64,000 bases of DNA from Procambarus clarkii (GCF_040958095.1 NC_091195.1:30078772-30142771), one strand, 5' to 3'. Counted from the first letter of the stretch, positions 22,521 through 34,982 are shown. The notes: generated from the sequence alone by a model not told the origin. A program made the numbers and translations.

Positions 22521-24609
22521 CTAGGAGCCGACAGACGTTCCAATAATGCGGGAAGTAGCGAAAAACCTTCCCGTACCCTCGAGAACACAGAAGCCAACAC
22601 TAGTCCCGAAGGCACACGAAGGCGCAGGCGCACCCGAGATCAAAAGTCACGCAGAACCCCATCGAACGGGGAAACATGACAAAAACACCGTCCCAAAAAG
22701 CGGGGGAGGAAACATCCACCCACAGGACGGAACCAACCGACTCAAAGGCCAAGGAACCGAGCCCGGGGAGGGGCCGACGTCCAACAGCACGTACGGCGAG
22801 TGGGGAGGAAAGACCCCACTCCGCGTAACCACAAGCCCCGCCGAGAGGGGGATAAAACCCCCCACGGGGTCTAACGGGGCCAAGGCCCCCCCAAGTCAGC
22901 CCCTCCCCAGCCCCGGGAACCTACACGACAGGCCCCGGGGCCGAGCCGTTCCCCCAAAGCCCCGGCCGTACCAGAAAACCGGGGCAGCCGTGAAAACACT
23001 AAGGAAGGGAGCCCACTGGCAGACTCATACAACACGGCTGGAGGAACAGGCCCAAATGCCCCCGTCACTACCCCGGAAGGGGAATTCCCCGAGACTGCCC
23101 GAGTCTCAACACCACCAAACACCCCGCCCTGAACCTACAGACGGTAAGGAACCGGATACAGGCAGGAAGGGTGAACCAGGGGAAAGACAAGGGGGCGTGG
23201 ATGGAACCGAAGCAACCAACACCCCCAAGTCCCAAAACGAAATACAACGGGGCAGCCCCGGGGCTCCCGGGGAGGAAACCACGAGAACGTTGCCACCACC
23301 AAGGCTCAAGTGCAACGCCCCTGCTGCCCGCACCCGCTTTGTTAGCACAACTGGGTAACCGAGCCACAACGAGCAACCAAACTCGCAGGACACCGGGTCG
23401 AAGGTGTCACCGACCCCACAGGCAGCAGACGGAGGCAAAACAGAGAGTCACCCAGAGACAAAAGGTGAGAGCAACCCTCAAACTCGCTGGAAGCGAGGGG
23501 GGGGCTCTGGGGTCACATCCATCGGACCCGCGCGCCCCCAGGGGTTTCCCAGGGTCCCGAGCGTTTACTTTAAGAGGACTCGCGCTCAGGTAATCCCAGG
23601 CAGGGTACTGCTAACCGGCACCCAAGCTACCAAACAACTTTCTAAGAGCTGAACCCCCGGGACGTGTACACTCACGGGGATCTAGCAGGGGGTACCACCA
23701 GAAATACTCAGAACACAAGGGACACAAGGGGCAAGAACGAAGGCAGACCCCCCACCAGGTATATAAACAAAAGAAAAAGAAAACCCCGCAAGAGGACAGC
23801 GTACCCAAGCGGAACAGAGCCGGCCGCTATGATTGGTAAAGACAAGCTGCACAGTACCCCGCGCCCCACCAGTGCAAACACTGCCCCTTACTCTAAGGCG
23901 AACAAGGGAGACAGAACACCCGAGCACACAAAGAGCGGCCGAAAACCAAGCGGTAAACGGCCAAGCAGGGGCAGGACCCAAGGAACTTGTGGAAGGTGGC
24001 CCCAAGCCCCAAGGGCAGTACTTACAGGGCACCTAGGGAAGGGAACCCTAGGCGCATGCAGCCCGAGTACTGAAGAATCACACCCGGCTCACGCACCACC
24101 TAGAAAACAGACACCACACTCTAGGTACAGTGCTGAAACAACCACTGGAGCCGGAGCACATAACCATTGCCTATAGCATCAGCCGAAGAACTGATGGGTG
24201 GATAGCCGGCGTGGGAGGTCTGGGGCTCCCCCTTCCCCCTCCCGGGGAGGGGGGAGCTGCGCAGACAGCGGCGCGGTGACGTATGACGTCATACTAGTTT
24301 CCGTGTTTTCTGTTGAAGAGTTCTATTCACTAGTTCGGCTTAGGTAGCAATTTTCACCAGAATAGGGGTTTGTTTTGGAATGCTTACCTTTCTGGATGCT
24401 TGACCCGGTCGATGGCAGACATAGAATGCTTCCAACCACACGGGGGTTTCTATAGGCCATTGCTCCCCTTGCCTCTCTGAGGGGGCCAGGTTCTGGCTCG
24501 TGGTCCCCGGTAGGCCCTAGAACTCCATACACATGACTGATGCCAAAGTCTGACATTAGCATATCAGCCGGTAAAGCTCCGGGGAGCCGACGGGGCTCCC
24601 CCCAGAAAA

Positions 24610-25260
24610 GAATAACGTCTACAGCACATGCGAGGCTGGCTAACATCAGAACAGCGTTCAGGAACCTGTGTAAGGAATCATTCAGAATCTTGTACACCAC
24701 ATATGTAAGACCAATCCTGGAGTATGCGGCCCCAGCATGGAGCCCGTGTCTTGAAGCTGGAAAAAGTTCAATGGTATGCCACTAGACTAGTCCCAGAACT
24801 AAGAGGCACAAGTTACGAGGAAAGGCTGCGGGAAATGCTCCTTACGACAGTAGAAGACAGAAGAGTTAGGGGAGACATGATCACAACTTACAAAATCTTC
24901 AGGGGAATCGACCGGGTAAACAAGGATTAATTATTCAACACTTGTGGTACGCGAACAAGGGGACACAGGTGGAAACTGAGTACCCACATGAGCCACAGGG
25001 ACGTTAGAAGGAACTTTTTCAGTGTCAGTTAACGGATGGAATGCATTAGGCAGTGATGTGGTGGAGGCTGACTCCATACACAGTTTCAAATGTAAATATG
25101 ATAGAGCCCAGTAGGCTTGGGAATCTGTACACCAGTTGATTAACAGTTGAGAGGCAGGACCAAAGAGCCAAAGCTCAACCCCTGCAAGCACAAATAGGTG
25201 AGGACACCGGACCCCCCTCCCTCTCCCCAGCCATATGGACGGTATTAACACGGTGGGCTC
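24610..25260 (+). mobile_element. LINE family B, copy 1, 3' part
   Basis: It continues the RT C-terminus: HARLANIRTAFRNLCKESF, YTTYVRPILEYAAPAWSP, then frameshifted MLLTTVEDRRVRGDMITTYK and IFRGIDRVNKD. The tail 'gagaggcaggaccaaagagc' and 'aacccctgcaagcacaaata' matches the end of the second copy at 45620-45700. Confidence 0.8.
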
Positions 25261-25579
25261 CCTTGCTACCAGCTGATGGATCGGGAGGCAGATTCCCTAA
25301 GAGCCTGTCATTAAACTCTTATTTTTTACTAACCAACTGGTTGCGACTGTGAAAGCCTGATTGACTGTGCATAGCTGATTGACTGAATGCGTGACTGACC
25401 ATAAATACCTAATCGGTTGCTACTACAACTGTGAATGCTTGACTGCCTTTGGTTATGACTGCCTGTGGCTGATCTTGATTGAATTCTTGACCGACATGTG
25501 ACTGACTGGTTCCCACATGACAGAGGCAGTGAAATGTGCGAAAGGAAAATCTGGAACCAGTGATGCAGATAAGAAATCG

Positions 25580-25940
25580 TTTAAGGCGAGCAGGGAGGAC
25601 AATCTCACCTCCTACCCACCTCCTTCACCCTACCCATACACCAACACTGCTCCTCCCTCCCTCCTCACCGTCTCCCATACGCCAACAAGAGTCCTCAGTA
25701 AAGGTAAAGTGCAGTTCAATGTTCACTTATTTTATTTATGGCTTTATATTTATACCAGACTGTTTTGTGTATGAAAAATATAAGTAGTAGAGTAGTATTC
25801 CAAATAAAATGTATTTTTAAGTCTATTTTTGGGTATGTGAAATAGATTAATTCAATTTACATTTTTTGTTATGGGAAAATTCGTTTTTGAATCATCTCTG
25901 GGAACTGGTCAAATTAAAAAACGGAGGTACCACTGTACTA
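25580..25940 (+). repeat. Tigger-like element 3' fragment
   Basis: 'ccaacaagagtcctcagtaa' and the end 'aaaaaacggaggtaccactg' parallel the 3' part of the Tigger at 26009-26981 ('ccaacaagagtcatcaataa'). Confidence 0.5.
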
Positions 25941-26008
25941 ATTTATTAGTATAAAATAATTAGTATTAAAATAATACAGAAAGTATTGTATATTTTATTT
26001 TATATACA

Positions 26009-26981
26009 CAGTGACATCTCGGCTTACGAATGCCACTCTTTACAAACTTTTCGGGTTACAAGCCAAATTTCTTCGTAAAATCCGAATCGGGTTGCAAACT
26101 TTGCCTCGGGAAACGTAGTTTGTCGATACGTGTATGGCCGACCTAGTGCACGGTGGCACGGCGACCACCTCTCAGTTTATCAGTGCCTCTCGCCTAGTGA
26201 CAGTAGCACTTGAATTCTTTGTAATCAGTGTTTGTTGGATTCTTGGGTAATGAATACAAGTTATTATAATATATCTCACCATGAGTCCCAAGAAAGCCAG
26301 TGGTAAGGTTTAATCCAAGAAAACACATGTGGGGATGACAATAGAGGAAAAACAAAAGATCAGCTGAGGAAATGACTTCAGGGGAGGAGGAGGAGGCAGT
26401 ACAGAATGTCCCTTCCTCAGCAATTAGGAAGTGGTGTAGACTGTGGGAAGAAATGCAAACTTTTGTTGAAACGACTCTCCAAGAGAAAGCTGTAGTAGGC
26501 CGTTGCCTTAACCTTTTTAATGACACTGCGATGCCTCACTGCAGACAAGTGTTACAACGTAGGGAAAAACAAGCCTCTATGGCTAGATTTTTAGTGAGAA
26601 AAACAGGCAGTGAGCCACAAGTAGATCCTAGTGATATGCAGGCAAAACACACCAGAGAGTGAGTACCCCAGAGAAGTCATCACTACCTGATGTTATAATG
26701 GAAGGGGACTCCCGTTCCAAAAACTAACACCTCTCCCCCCCCCCTCCTTACAGTCTTTCATATGCCAACAAGAGTCATCAATAAAGCAACAACTTTTACA
26801 TACATTAGAATTAAAGATTTGGGTGAATTAGGTATGAAATTTACTTTGAAGTTTTGGGAGTGTGCAACAGATTAATTCAATTTACATTATTTCTTATTAG
26901 AAAATTTGCTTCGGTTTATGAATTTTCGGGTTACGAACCGTCTCTGGGAACGGATTAAATTCGTAAACTAAGGTATCACTG
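26009..26981 (+). mobile_element. Tigger/pogo-like DNA transposon, deleted copy
   Basis: The inverted ends cagtgacatctcggcttacg and the complement of cagtgataccttagtttacg both run into 'gaat' and are flanked by TA-rich DNA. Inside, MSPKKASGK at 26281 is the usual start of a Tigger (CENP-B-like) transposase. 26372-26661 carries its C-terminus (VVGRCLNLFNDTAMPHCRQV, EKQASMARFLVRK). The DDE core is missing and the N-terminus has a stop, so it is non-functional. Confidence 0.7.
26372..26662 (+). pseudogene. Tigger transposase C-terminal remnant
   Basis: Residues IRKWCRLWEEMQTFVETTLQ, RCLNLFNDTAMPHCRQV and QASMARFLVRK match the tail region of Tigger-derived proteins (NLFND..M.HFRQ...R..KQ.S.D.FL.R). 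A natural stop follows at 26660. The catalytic part was lost by internal deletion. Confidence 0.65.
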
Positions 26982-26989
26982 TATGTATG

Positions 26990-28461
26990 TATGAGCAATA
27001 TACTGTATATGTATGTCTTATTACTTTAACTCTGCTTTAAACCAGCAGTTTCATGTGAATGATTCAGACAAAAGGGATTTTGAGTAACTAATGAAGTTAG
27101 ATAGCCATAGTTTATTCAATAAGCCAATCCCAATGCTATCGAGATAAACTACCGAACTGTAAATACGCATGGAACGCTAACCAGTCCCACCAACAGGTAG
27201 GATTGTTGTGATGAGTCAAATCACCAATTCTTTAACTTACTGTCTTACATATATCACAGGAATAAATTTCCAATTATTATGCATTATTTGAATACACGAA
27301 ATAAGCTAAATTGGTAAATTTAAAAAGTCTTGTTTGATTGTATTTTTCTTTCATAAATGTAGTAGTATGAAGTAGCAGTCACATGTACCTCCCTCCCTCC
27401 CTCTCCTTCCAGGTTTTTCACTTTAACGGTATACAAAATAAAGCACTTTCATTCTGCATACATTTGTTTTTCTCATGTTTGCACCAAATAAATACAAACC
27501 ATAATTCATAATGTTAACACCATTTGTTTTGCAATTAATCCAATTATCTCTCTCCCCAGGATTATAAATTTCTATATTTAATTCAATATTCAGCGACTTA
27601 ATTTGAGCTGCACCTCCAAGTGAGAGTACCAATCATCAGGAAGGCATATACTTTCCCCAAATGTGCTTCCGGTAAAATAATACTCTTCTGCTAAGGTATG
27701 CGTTAATGTGATACATTACAATACAGTAGAGGTTAAAAAAAAATGCCTGGTGGATCTAATGAAATCTTACGCGGAACAAAAATGGTCCGTTTAGTGTAGT
27801 TCATTTGTGCAAGGTCCCACTTTATCTCTGTAAGCTCTTCTGAATCATGCTGTTTATTCATTTTTGTATTCCACAACTCTCCATGATACATTCATTCCTT
27901 ATTCTATTAACATGGCACCACACATGCTTCACAGATTTTTACCATCATAAATAATGTTTACAAGGTAATTCATTGCAACAGCAACTTTTCTTCCGTCTGA
28001 CACTACAATCTCAACTTTGATTGCACAAACAGCTTTGGGAATTGCATAATTGAGAGGAGAGAGAAAGCAAAGAACATAATCATCCAACTTCTCAAGTGAA
28101 GAACCCCTTTAAATTGTATTTAAAAATGAGACTGACTAAACCACATGACAAGATTTACACATGTCACTCTTCCACCTTTATAGAATTTTCTGTAACAAGA
28201 CATTGCCACCTTGCACTAGCCACATAAAACAAGTAAGCAACCAGGCTTAGGTGGCAAATACTGTACTGTACTTGCATTACATGCTAAACCTCGTCCCACT
28301 GACCTACCATGCAACTGCCGTCCCAAAAGATACCCTCAGCCATATTGTTCATAAATGTAAAGTAGCGTGCATCCCTTCACAAGCCAAAATGGACAAACGT
28401 GCACTATTTCGAACTTGCTATCATTTAACACTAAATCCAAAAACTAAAAAATCCAACTTAC
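26990..28461. other. intron sequence, nothing recognised
   Basis: AT-rich with short ORFs only, no repeat family identified. Confidence 0.4.
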
Positions 28462-28630
28462 TCTGAAAGGCTCAATCATCTCTTCCAGGTGTTGGAATTT
28501 GTTTTTCCAGGAATAGAGCTCCTCTTGTAATGCTGCATTGGCATTTCTCAGGTCTTGAATATCTGCTTCCAACGTGCAAGTGACACGAGACACCTCTGCT
28601 GTCTTTTCCTCACTGAACGTAATCTCCAAT
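28462..28630 (-). CDS. HMMR: HMMR-like exon 7 of those visible
   Basis: This is a 169-bp exon with acceptor CATTAACCAG. Its first base (A) completes AG+A arginine from the previous exon, and it ends in phase 0 at GTAAGTTGG. It gives residues 396-452, LEITFSEEKTAEVSRVTC to EELYSWKNKFQHLEEMIEPFR. The segment ALQEELYSWKNKFQ resembles the stretch just upstream of the conserved C-terminal block in vertebrate HMMR, and the next exon continues into that block. Confidence 0.85.
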
Positions 28631-29563
28631 CTGGTTAATGACAACAAGATATTATGATGTGAGAATAATGTACACCTTGGTTTATTAAATAATCTGCTGC
28701 TAAACTTAACATTTTACAAGATGCTTACCTTTTGTGATGCAAACTTTCCAATAAGCAACTAAATATGTGACTGCATATTGACGATTTAATACTGAAGGTG
28801 TTCAGCTTTGTTACATTAATATTCTGTGTTTTGGAATTTTGGTAGTCTACTTGTAGCGTTGCATTGCGTTACCTCTCATTAGATTCCATGCCTGATACCG
28901 GCTGTGTTGCCTTTAGGTGCTCTCGTTCACACGATCACCTCTTCAGTTTCTGTGTGGCTGGATATGAGAACTTTATGGGAGACAGATTGTTTCCTTCCAA
29001 TTCCAATGCTTTATCTGGCACCACTCTGTACTACAGGCAGGTCTATCACCCTTATGCTTCACGGTCATGGACAGTCCAGTTTGACTTTTTTTGCCAAAAG
29101 TAGCAAGTGCGTAATTGCTCTGAACCAGACTTATTTTATTTATATGAAAAGCTTGTTTCTGCACAGGGCATTTGGTTCCTCCAGCTCCAGTGCTTTGTTT
29201 TTTTTATGGCAGGTTATGAATGGTGAGCAGGAGAGGATGGGGGGGGAACCCTGTTTAATGTGCAGATGCTGCCATCTGGTGACTGTCAAGGGTAGTGGCC
29301 TGGCAGACCAGCCAGCAATTAGGGCAAGCACTAAATGTCCTTCTCCCTTGCTTTACTTGTACTACAATGACCATACAGAAAAGTGTGACAAAAACCTGGC
29401 TCTGTGAAACAAAATGTTAGATTCCCTTTAACCATGCATGATTTGGTTCATGGGACCTTGCCCAATGAGTGGTATACATCTGAAAAATTTGTTACCAGAT
29501 TTGGAATACTGTATAATTATCCAACACTTACAAGTGTATCTAAAATTTAATCAATGGTATTAC
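28631..29563. other. intron sequence, nothing firm
   Basis: A 932-bp intron between two exons. Plus-strand ORFs here (28864-29407) have no recognisable domain. Confidence 0.4.
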
Positions 29564-29721
29564 CTGGACAGTTGACTCTTTGTAGCATTAAGGGCATCCT
29601 GAAGGTTGGAAATGTTAACAGCAGCTTCGTCTTTCTCTTTCATCAGCTGCTTCTCACTTTCTTCACACTCACACAAGCGCTTCTCACAGTCCACCAGTGC
29701 TGCTTTCTTTTCCTCTAGACT
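29564..29721 (-). CDS. HMMR: HMMR-like exon 6 of those visible
   Basis: This 158-bp exon enters in phase 0 and leaves two bases (AG) at a GTAATACC donor. The acceptor is TTTCTAG. A second AG lies nearby (CTAGAGTCTAG), so a start 8 bp downstream is a theoretical alternative, but only the chosen one keeps the frame. It gives residues 344-395, SLEEKKAALVDCEKRLCECE to ATKSQLS, as coiled coil with three cysteines near the start. The split arginine codon is completed by the next exon. Confidence 0.8.
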
Positions 29722-30149
29722 CTAGAAATAAGATATTTAGCATTACGTAACAAAATTTAATGTTTTAAATTTGTACAAATGTAGGTAATGGAAAGGATAT
29801 GGGAGATGCCATATCAGACAGATGTAGTGCAAGTCAACTCTCATTCAGTGATGTCATAGACTTCATAGGCAAAGAACCAGCACACAATGGGATGGAGGTA
29901 GAGGAGGGTGCGATATATTTCCCAGTGACAGAGCGGCCTTCTTGCATACATGACGGGAGAAGAGGGTGATGACCAGTAAAATTGTGTTATTGCAATGTTA
30001 GTTGTACCCTCTTAGTCATTGCATAAGGAATGATGCAAAGTTATTGAATTGTGAACTTATTGCATTTAAACACACATCAGAATTGACACTTTAGCTACAT
30101 TCCATGTTACTCTACATTACCATATTTTGCGAGAAGAGGACACTGGAAC

Positions 30150-30860
30150 AAATGACAAATTATGAAACTTGTTCCAATCAACGGGGCACAGGGGCACAGA
30201 CTGGAGAATGATAAGAGCGAGAGGCAAAGCCCCCGAGAGAAACTGGACGCAGAACACCAGCACGTGTGCACACCGCCTGGAACCAAAACAAACTCCCACG
30301 GCGCATGCGTAGGACACGAAAGAAAAGTAGCCCAACAGGTCGGGCTACATTGGGCTACACAGGTCCATCCTACTCCGTCCAACAACAGAGCAGAAAAAGG
30401 AGCTCAACGGGTCGTATCCCGAGCGATCCGTTGAAGAAACAGGCCAACTCATGGAAACAGAAGCCAACTTAGCCGGCCCATGTAAGGAAAACAACGAACC
30501 GAAACGGAACCCAAGCGGGCCACCAATAGCCCAACACGGTGACAAGTAGCCCAACCGTCCACAAGTAGCCCAACCGGCTACAAGTAGCCCAATCCGGCAT
30601 CCCGGACCATAACGGAAGGAAAACTAGCAGTGCCGAGACACAGCGTGGAGAGATGAGAGATGAACAAACGAACGAGAAGGCCAAAAATCCAGACGCTGGC
30701 CGGAATAGGACCCAAGGGAAGCCCCACCGAACGACGACAGACGTACCAGGAAAACGGGAAGGAGCAAAACCGTCCCGAGCCTGCAAGAACACATAGAAGC
30801 AAACACAAAAGGTGACACCCCTAGGGTCAACACTTGCAGCAGAGGAGCTCCAGCATATTT
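30150..30860 (+). repeat. GC-rich composite repeat, second copy, left part
   Basis: 'aaactcccacggcgcatgcg' and the degenerate 'gcccaac..gacaagta' units (30529-30592) match 22160-22520. It continues at 34983 after the LINE. Confidence 0.65.
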
Positions 30861-31034
30861 CAACAATCCTAAGTATTGTAGTACAGGTTGATGGTAGTGA
30901 GTGGTGTCCCAGAGAACATAAAGGTATAGTGCTCTTGAAAAATAGGTGAGATAACAGGAAAGTGCTAAGGGAAGTGAAAAATCGGATGAGAAAAAGTTGC
31001 CCTAGTGTTTACAGTGCAGAGAAGAACATTCAAG

Positions 31035-33842
31035 ATGGCCACTGGCAAGGGGAAAAACAAAACAGAGCTTGATTTTGAGGGATTCAATGAAGAAAGCATT
31101 GATATTAGTAGTCTACATAACAAGTTGGTAAATTTAGATACTATAGTGAACTTTCATGTAGAAATAATTAGTAAATTGAAAGAAAGTAATGACCATTTGA
31201 ATAGCAAAGTTTTATGTCTTGAGGGTTTAGTGAAAGACTTGCGCAAGGATAAGAATCAATTGGAAACAAATTGCAAAGCCATGGAAGAAGAAAATAAACT
31301 CTTAAAAATAGCTTTGGAAGAAGTTAAAGTAAATTTAAACATAAATGACTACAATAGGTTAGGCAAGGAAATTCAACAGGAGAAACAGCTTTTGTCAGCA
31401 CAGATGGAGGAAGTTACACAGGGAATAAAACAGTGCAAGAAAGATATGCAACTCACTTATGCACAAGTGGCCAAGGAGAAGGAAAAAATAGAAGAAGCAG
31501 TAAAGGAAGTCAAACACTGCAGCAACCAAGATAAAACAAACATTAGGCTAGAAGTGAGGAAAGAATTGGCATCTAACCCGAAGTTGGTGCAAAACACAGT
31601 TGATCGGAGTAAGTCCCTGATCATTTTTGGCTGCAAAGAAAAGGCGATAACATCTAGGTCAGAAAGAGCTGTAGAAGAAGCTAAAGTAGTAGATAAAATT
31701 GTTGGCCTCGTGGAAGGTCTTACAAACAGAGAGAATGTGTGCGACTACAGGAGAATAGGCAGGTACGTAAAAGGGAAAGATCGACCTTTGAGGATCACCC
31801 TAAACGGTGCCAAACAGATGGAAGAAGTACTAAGGAATGCTAGAAAATTGCAAAGGGATGAGGATGGGAAAGGGTGGTCGTTAAGACGAGATCTATCAAA
31901 AGAAGATAGAGAGAAGCTGAAACTGAACCTCGCCGAGGCAAAACATTTAAATGAGAGCAGGAATGAAGAAGAAATAAATTCTTTTTTTCTACAAAGTGAT
32001 AGGGGTAGGCAAACCAGTAAAGTGGTACATAAAGGCAAACCAACAAAATCAATAGAGAGAGGGGGAGTGAAGAATAAGGAGAGGGGGAACAAGTTCCTGA
32101 AGATTGCATACACCAACATAGATGGAGTGAGATCAAAGATACTGGAGTTAAGTGATGTAATACAGCTGCAGACACCAGACATTGTTGCACTCACGGAGAC
32201 AAAACTTGAAGATGTAATTTTAAATGAGGTCATATTCCCAAGGGGCTACTCAATTTGGAGACGGGACAGAAAAATTAGGAAAGGCGGTGGCGTTGCTGTG
32301 CTGGTAAAAGAACACCTAAAGGTGAAGGAAATAATGACTGCCAATCCACAAGAAGTTGACATAATAGCACTAGAGATCTGCTATGAGGATGATAAACTAA
32401 TGATGATAAATGCATATAGTCCACCGCCAAGCAGCACATGGTCAAAGGAGGAGCTAGATAGTAAACGTGAAGGTCTTATAACAATAATGAGAGAGATTAT
32501 AGCGAGAGCGGATAACGATAGATCACGACTGTTGATAGTCGGTGACTTCAACTTGAAATCCATAGACTGGGAAGCATATGAAGCTAAAACAGAAGATTTT
32601 TGGACCTGTAAATTTGTAGACCTCATCCTGGCAACATTCTTGTATCAACATGTTAAACAAGCTACGAGGATGAGGGAAGGGGACGTTCCCTCCATGCTAG
32701 ATTTGATATTTACCAGAAAGGAGGAAGAGATATTTGACATTCAGTACCTTCCTCCCTTGGGTAAAAGTGACCATGTCTTTTTGGGAATAAAGTATGCAAT
32801 GCGTTATAAGCTGGAAGAAAATAAGGAGGTTGAAGCAGTTGAAAAACCAGACTTCAGGAGAGGACATTATGGTGACCTTAGAAATTTTTTTAGTGAGTAT
32901 AATTGGACAGACTTGATGCTAGGCAAGGAAGTGAATGAGATGTATGGCAAGTTTTGTGAAATATATGATAAAGGCACAAAAAAATTTATACCAAAACAGA
33001 GATGCAGAACTAGGAAACAGGATTGGTTCAATAGAAATTGCGAGAGGGCTAGAGACCGAAAGACACAAAAATGGAATCAATACAGGAAGAGGCCGAACCC
33101 CCAAACATACCAGCGATACAAAGATGCGAGAAACAACTACACGGCAGTGAGGAGAGAGGCAGAAAGAAATTTTGAAAAAGGGATTGCGGACAAATGTAAA
33201 ACAGAACCAGGTCTATTCTATAAATTCATAAACAACAAATTGCAGGTAAAGGATAATATTCAGAGGTTGAAAATGGGAAATAGATTCACGGAAGATGAAA
33301 AGGAAATGTGTGAAACACTAAACGAAAAGTTCCAAAGTGTGTTTGTACAAAATGAAATCTTTAGGGAACCAGATACAATAAGAATTCCAGAGAACAACAT
33401 AGAACACATAGAGGTGTCTAGAGACGAAGTGGAAAAAATGCTCAAGGAGCTCGGTAAGAACAAAGCAGCTGGCCCAGATGGCGTTTCACCATGGGTTCTG
33501 AGAGAATGTGCATCTGAGCTCAGCATTCCACTTCACCTGATCTTTCAGGCATCCCTGTGTACAGGAATCGTAGCAGACGGGTGGAAACAGGCTAACATAG
33601 TTCCAATCTACAAAAGTGGCAGCAGGGAAGACCCCCTCAATTATAGACCTGTATCATTGACAAGTGTAATAGTGAAAGTATTGGAAAAACTAATCAAAAC
33701 TAAATGGGTAGAACACCTAGAGAGAAATGATATAATATCAGACAGACAGTATGGTTTTCGATCTGGAAGATCCTGTGTATCGAATTTACTCAGTTTCTAT
33801 GATCGAGCCAGAGATATTACAGGAAAGAGATGGTTGGGTTGA
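31035..33842 (+). pseudogene. LINE-A polyprotein, part 1: coiled-coil/RRM-like ORF1, endonuclease, RT N-terminus
   Basis: I place the start at ATG 31035 (MATGKGKNKTELDFEGF); the frame is open ten codons upstream but without an ATG. Residues ~25-190 are coiled coil. ~195-300 (SLIIFGCKEKAI, YRRIGRYVKGKDRPLRI) resembles the RNA-binding part of LINE ORF1 proteins. From ~365 the AP-endonuclease motifs appear in order: IAYTNIDGVRSK, IVALTETKL, GGGVAVLVKEHL, LLIVGDFNL, SMLDLIFTR and GKSDHVFLGI. From ~800 the RT begins: KNKAAGPDGVSPWVL, ANIVPIYKSGSREDPLNYRP, SDRQYGFRSGRSC. A 2-nt deletion near 33808 (gagccagag where the copy at 40088 has gagcaacagag) shifts the frame. Confidence 0.85.
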
Positions 33843-34935
33843 CTGCATCTATCTGGACCTAAAAAAGGCTTTCGACAGAGTTCCACATAAGAGGTTGTTC
33901 TGGAAACTGGAAAATATTGGAGGGGTGACAGGTAAGCTTCTATCATGGATGAAAAATTTTCTGACTGATAGAAAAATGAGGGCAGTAATCAGAGGCAATG
34001 TATCAGAATGGAGAAATGTCACAAGTGGAGTACCACAGGGCTCAGTTCTTGCACCAGTGATGTTTATTGTGTACATAAATGATCTACCAGTTGGTATACA
34101 GAATTATATGAACATGTTTGCTGATGATGCTAAGATAATAGGAAGGATAAGAAATTTAGATGACTGTCATGCCCTTCAAGAAGACCTGGACAAAATAAGT
34201 ATATGGAGCACCACTTGGCAAATGGAATTTAATGTTAATAAATGTCATGTTATGGAATGTGGAATAGGAGAACATAGACCCCACACAACCTATATATTAT
34301 GTGAGAAATCTTTAAAGAATTCTGATAAAGAAAGAGATCTAGGAGTGGTTCTAGATAGAAAACTATCACCTGAGGACCACATAAAGAATATTGTGCAAGG
34401 AGCCTATGCTATGCTTTCTAACTTCAGAATTGCATTTAAATACATGGATGGCGATATACTAAAGAAATTGTTCATGACTTTTGTTAGGCCAAAGCTAGAA
34501 TATGCAGCAGTTGTGTGGTGCCCATATCTTAAGAAGCACATCAACAAACTGGAAAAGGTGCAAAGACATGCTACTAAGTGGCTCCCAGAACTGAAAGGCA
34601 AGAGCTACGAGGAGAGGTTAGAAGCATTAAATATGCCAAAACTAGAAGACAGAAGAAAAAGAGGTGATATGATCACTACATACAAAATAGTTACAGGAAT
34701 TGATAAAATCGACAGGGAAGACTTCCTGAGACCTGGAATTTCAAGAACAAGAGGTCATAGATTTAAACTAGCTAAACACAGATGCCGAAGAAATATAAGA
34801 AAATTCACCTTCGCAAATAGAGTGGTAGACGGTTGGAACAAGTTAAGTGAGAAGGTGGTGGAGGCCAAGACCGTCAGTAGTTTCAAAGCGTTATATGACA
34901 AAGAGTGCTGGGAAGACGGGACACCACGAGCGTAG
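33806..34935 (+). pseudogene. LINE-A polyprotein, part 2: RT catalytic half and C-terminus
   Basis: The frame after the 2-nt deletion reads ILQERDGWVDCIYLDLKKAF, DRVPHKRLFWKLENIGG, SGVPQGSVLAPVMFIVYIND, catalytic MFADDAKIIGRI (FADD at 34117-34128), then VRPKLEYAAVVWCPYLKKH and a long C-terminal region ending SFKALYDKECWEDGTPRA. This region is fully open to its natural stop at 34935. Only the upstream frameshift separates it from the first part. No RNase H domain follows. Confidence 0.85.
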
Positions 34936-34982
34936 CTCTCATCCTGTAACTACACTTAGGTAATTACACTTAGGTAATTACA

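Larger units (their letters stand above)
18914..24609. mobile_element. GC-rich composite repeat inserted in LINE family B
   Basis: The LINE reading (HIKK|RITSTAHARLANIR) is interrupted exactly here, so this block is a later insertion. Ends: 18970-19352 is nearly identical, inverted, to 24192-24575. 18914-18969 is a perfect 56-bp inverted match to 19415-19470. 19471-19504 is a perfect 34-bp inverted match to 24576-24609. The interior is very GC/purine rich with no recognisable protein on either strand. A 20-bp tandem array lies at 22321-22520, and 21255-21570 resembles a minus-strand LINE 3' end. Class unknown. Related pieces are at 13830, 30150, 34983, 38050 and 62640. Confidence 0.7.
30861..34982 (+). 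mobile_element. LINE family A, nearly full-length
   Basis: A ~4.1-kb non-LTR retrotransposon with a 5' UTR (~30861-31034), a single coding frame for ORF1-like, endonuclease and RT regions, and a 3' end with two copies of acttaggtaattac (34955-34982). It sits inside the GC-rich repeat, whose two halves flank it. Other copies are at 39120-41252 and 54309-55172. The exact 5' boundary is estimated from where the host repeat stops. Confidence 0.8.

Noticed and set aside
25517..25774. Small protein beginning MTEAVKCAKGK
   Set aside because: Its 3' half is Tigger element sequence; no conserved domain.
28864..29407. Overlapping plus-strand frames in an HMMR intron
   Set aside because: No domain, no splice logic, no codon evidence; probably chance.
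31745..32233. Antisense frame of 162 codons
   Set aside because: Shadow of the LINE endonuclease ORF on the other strand.
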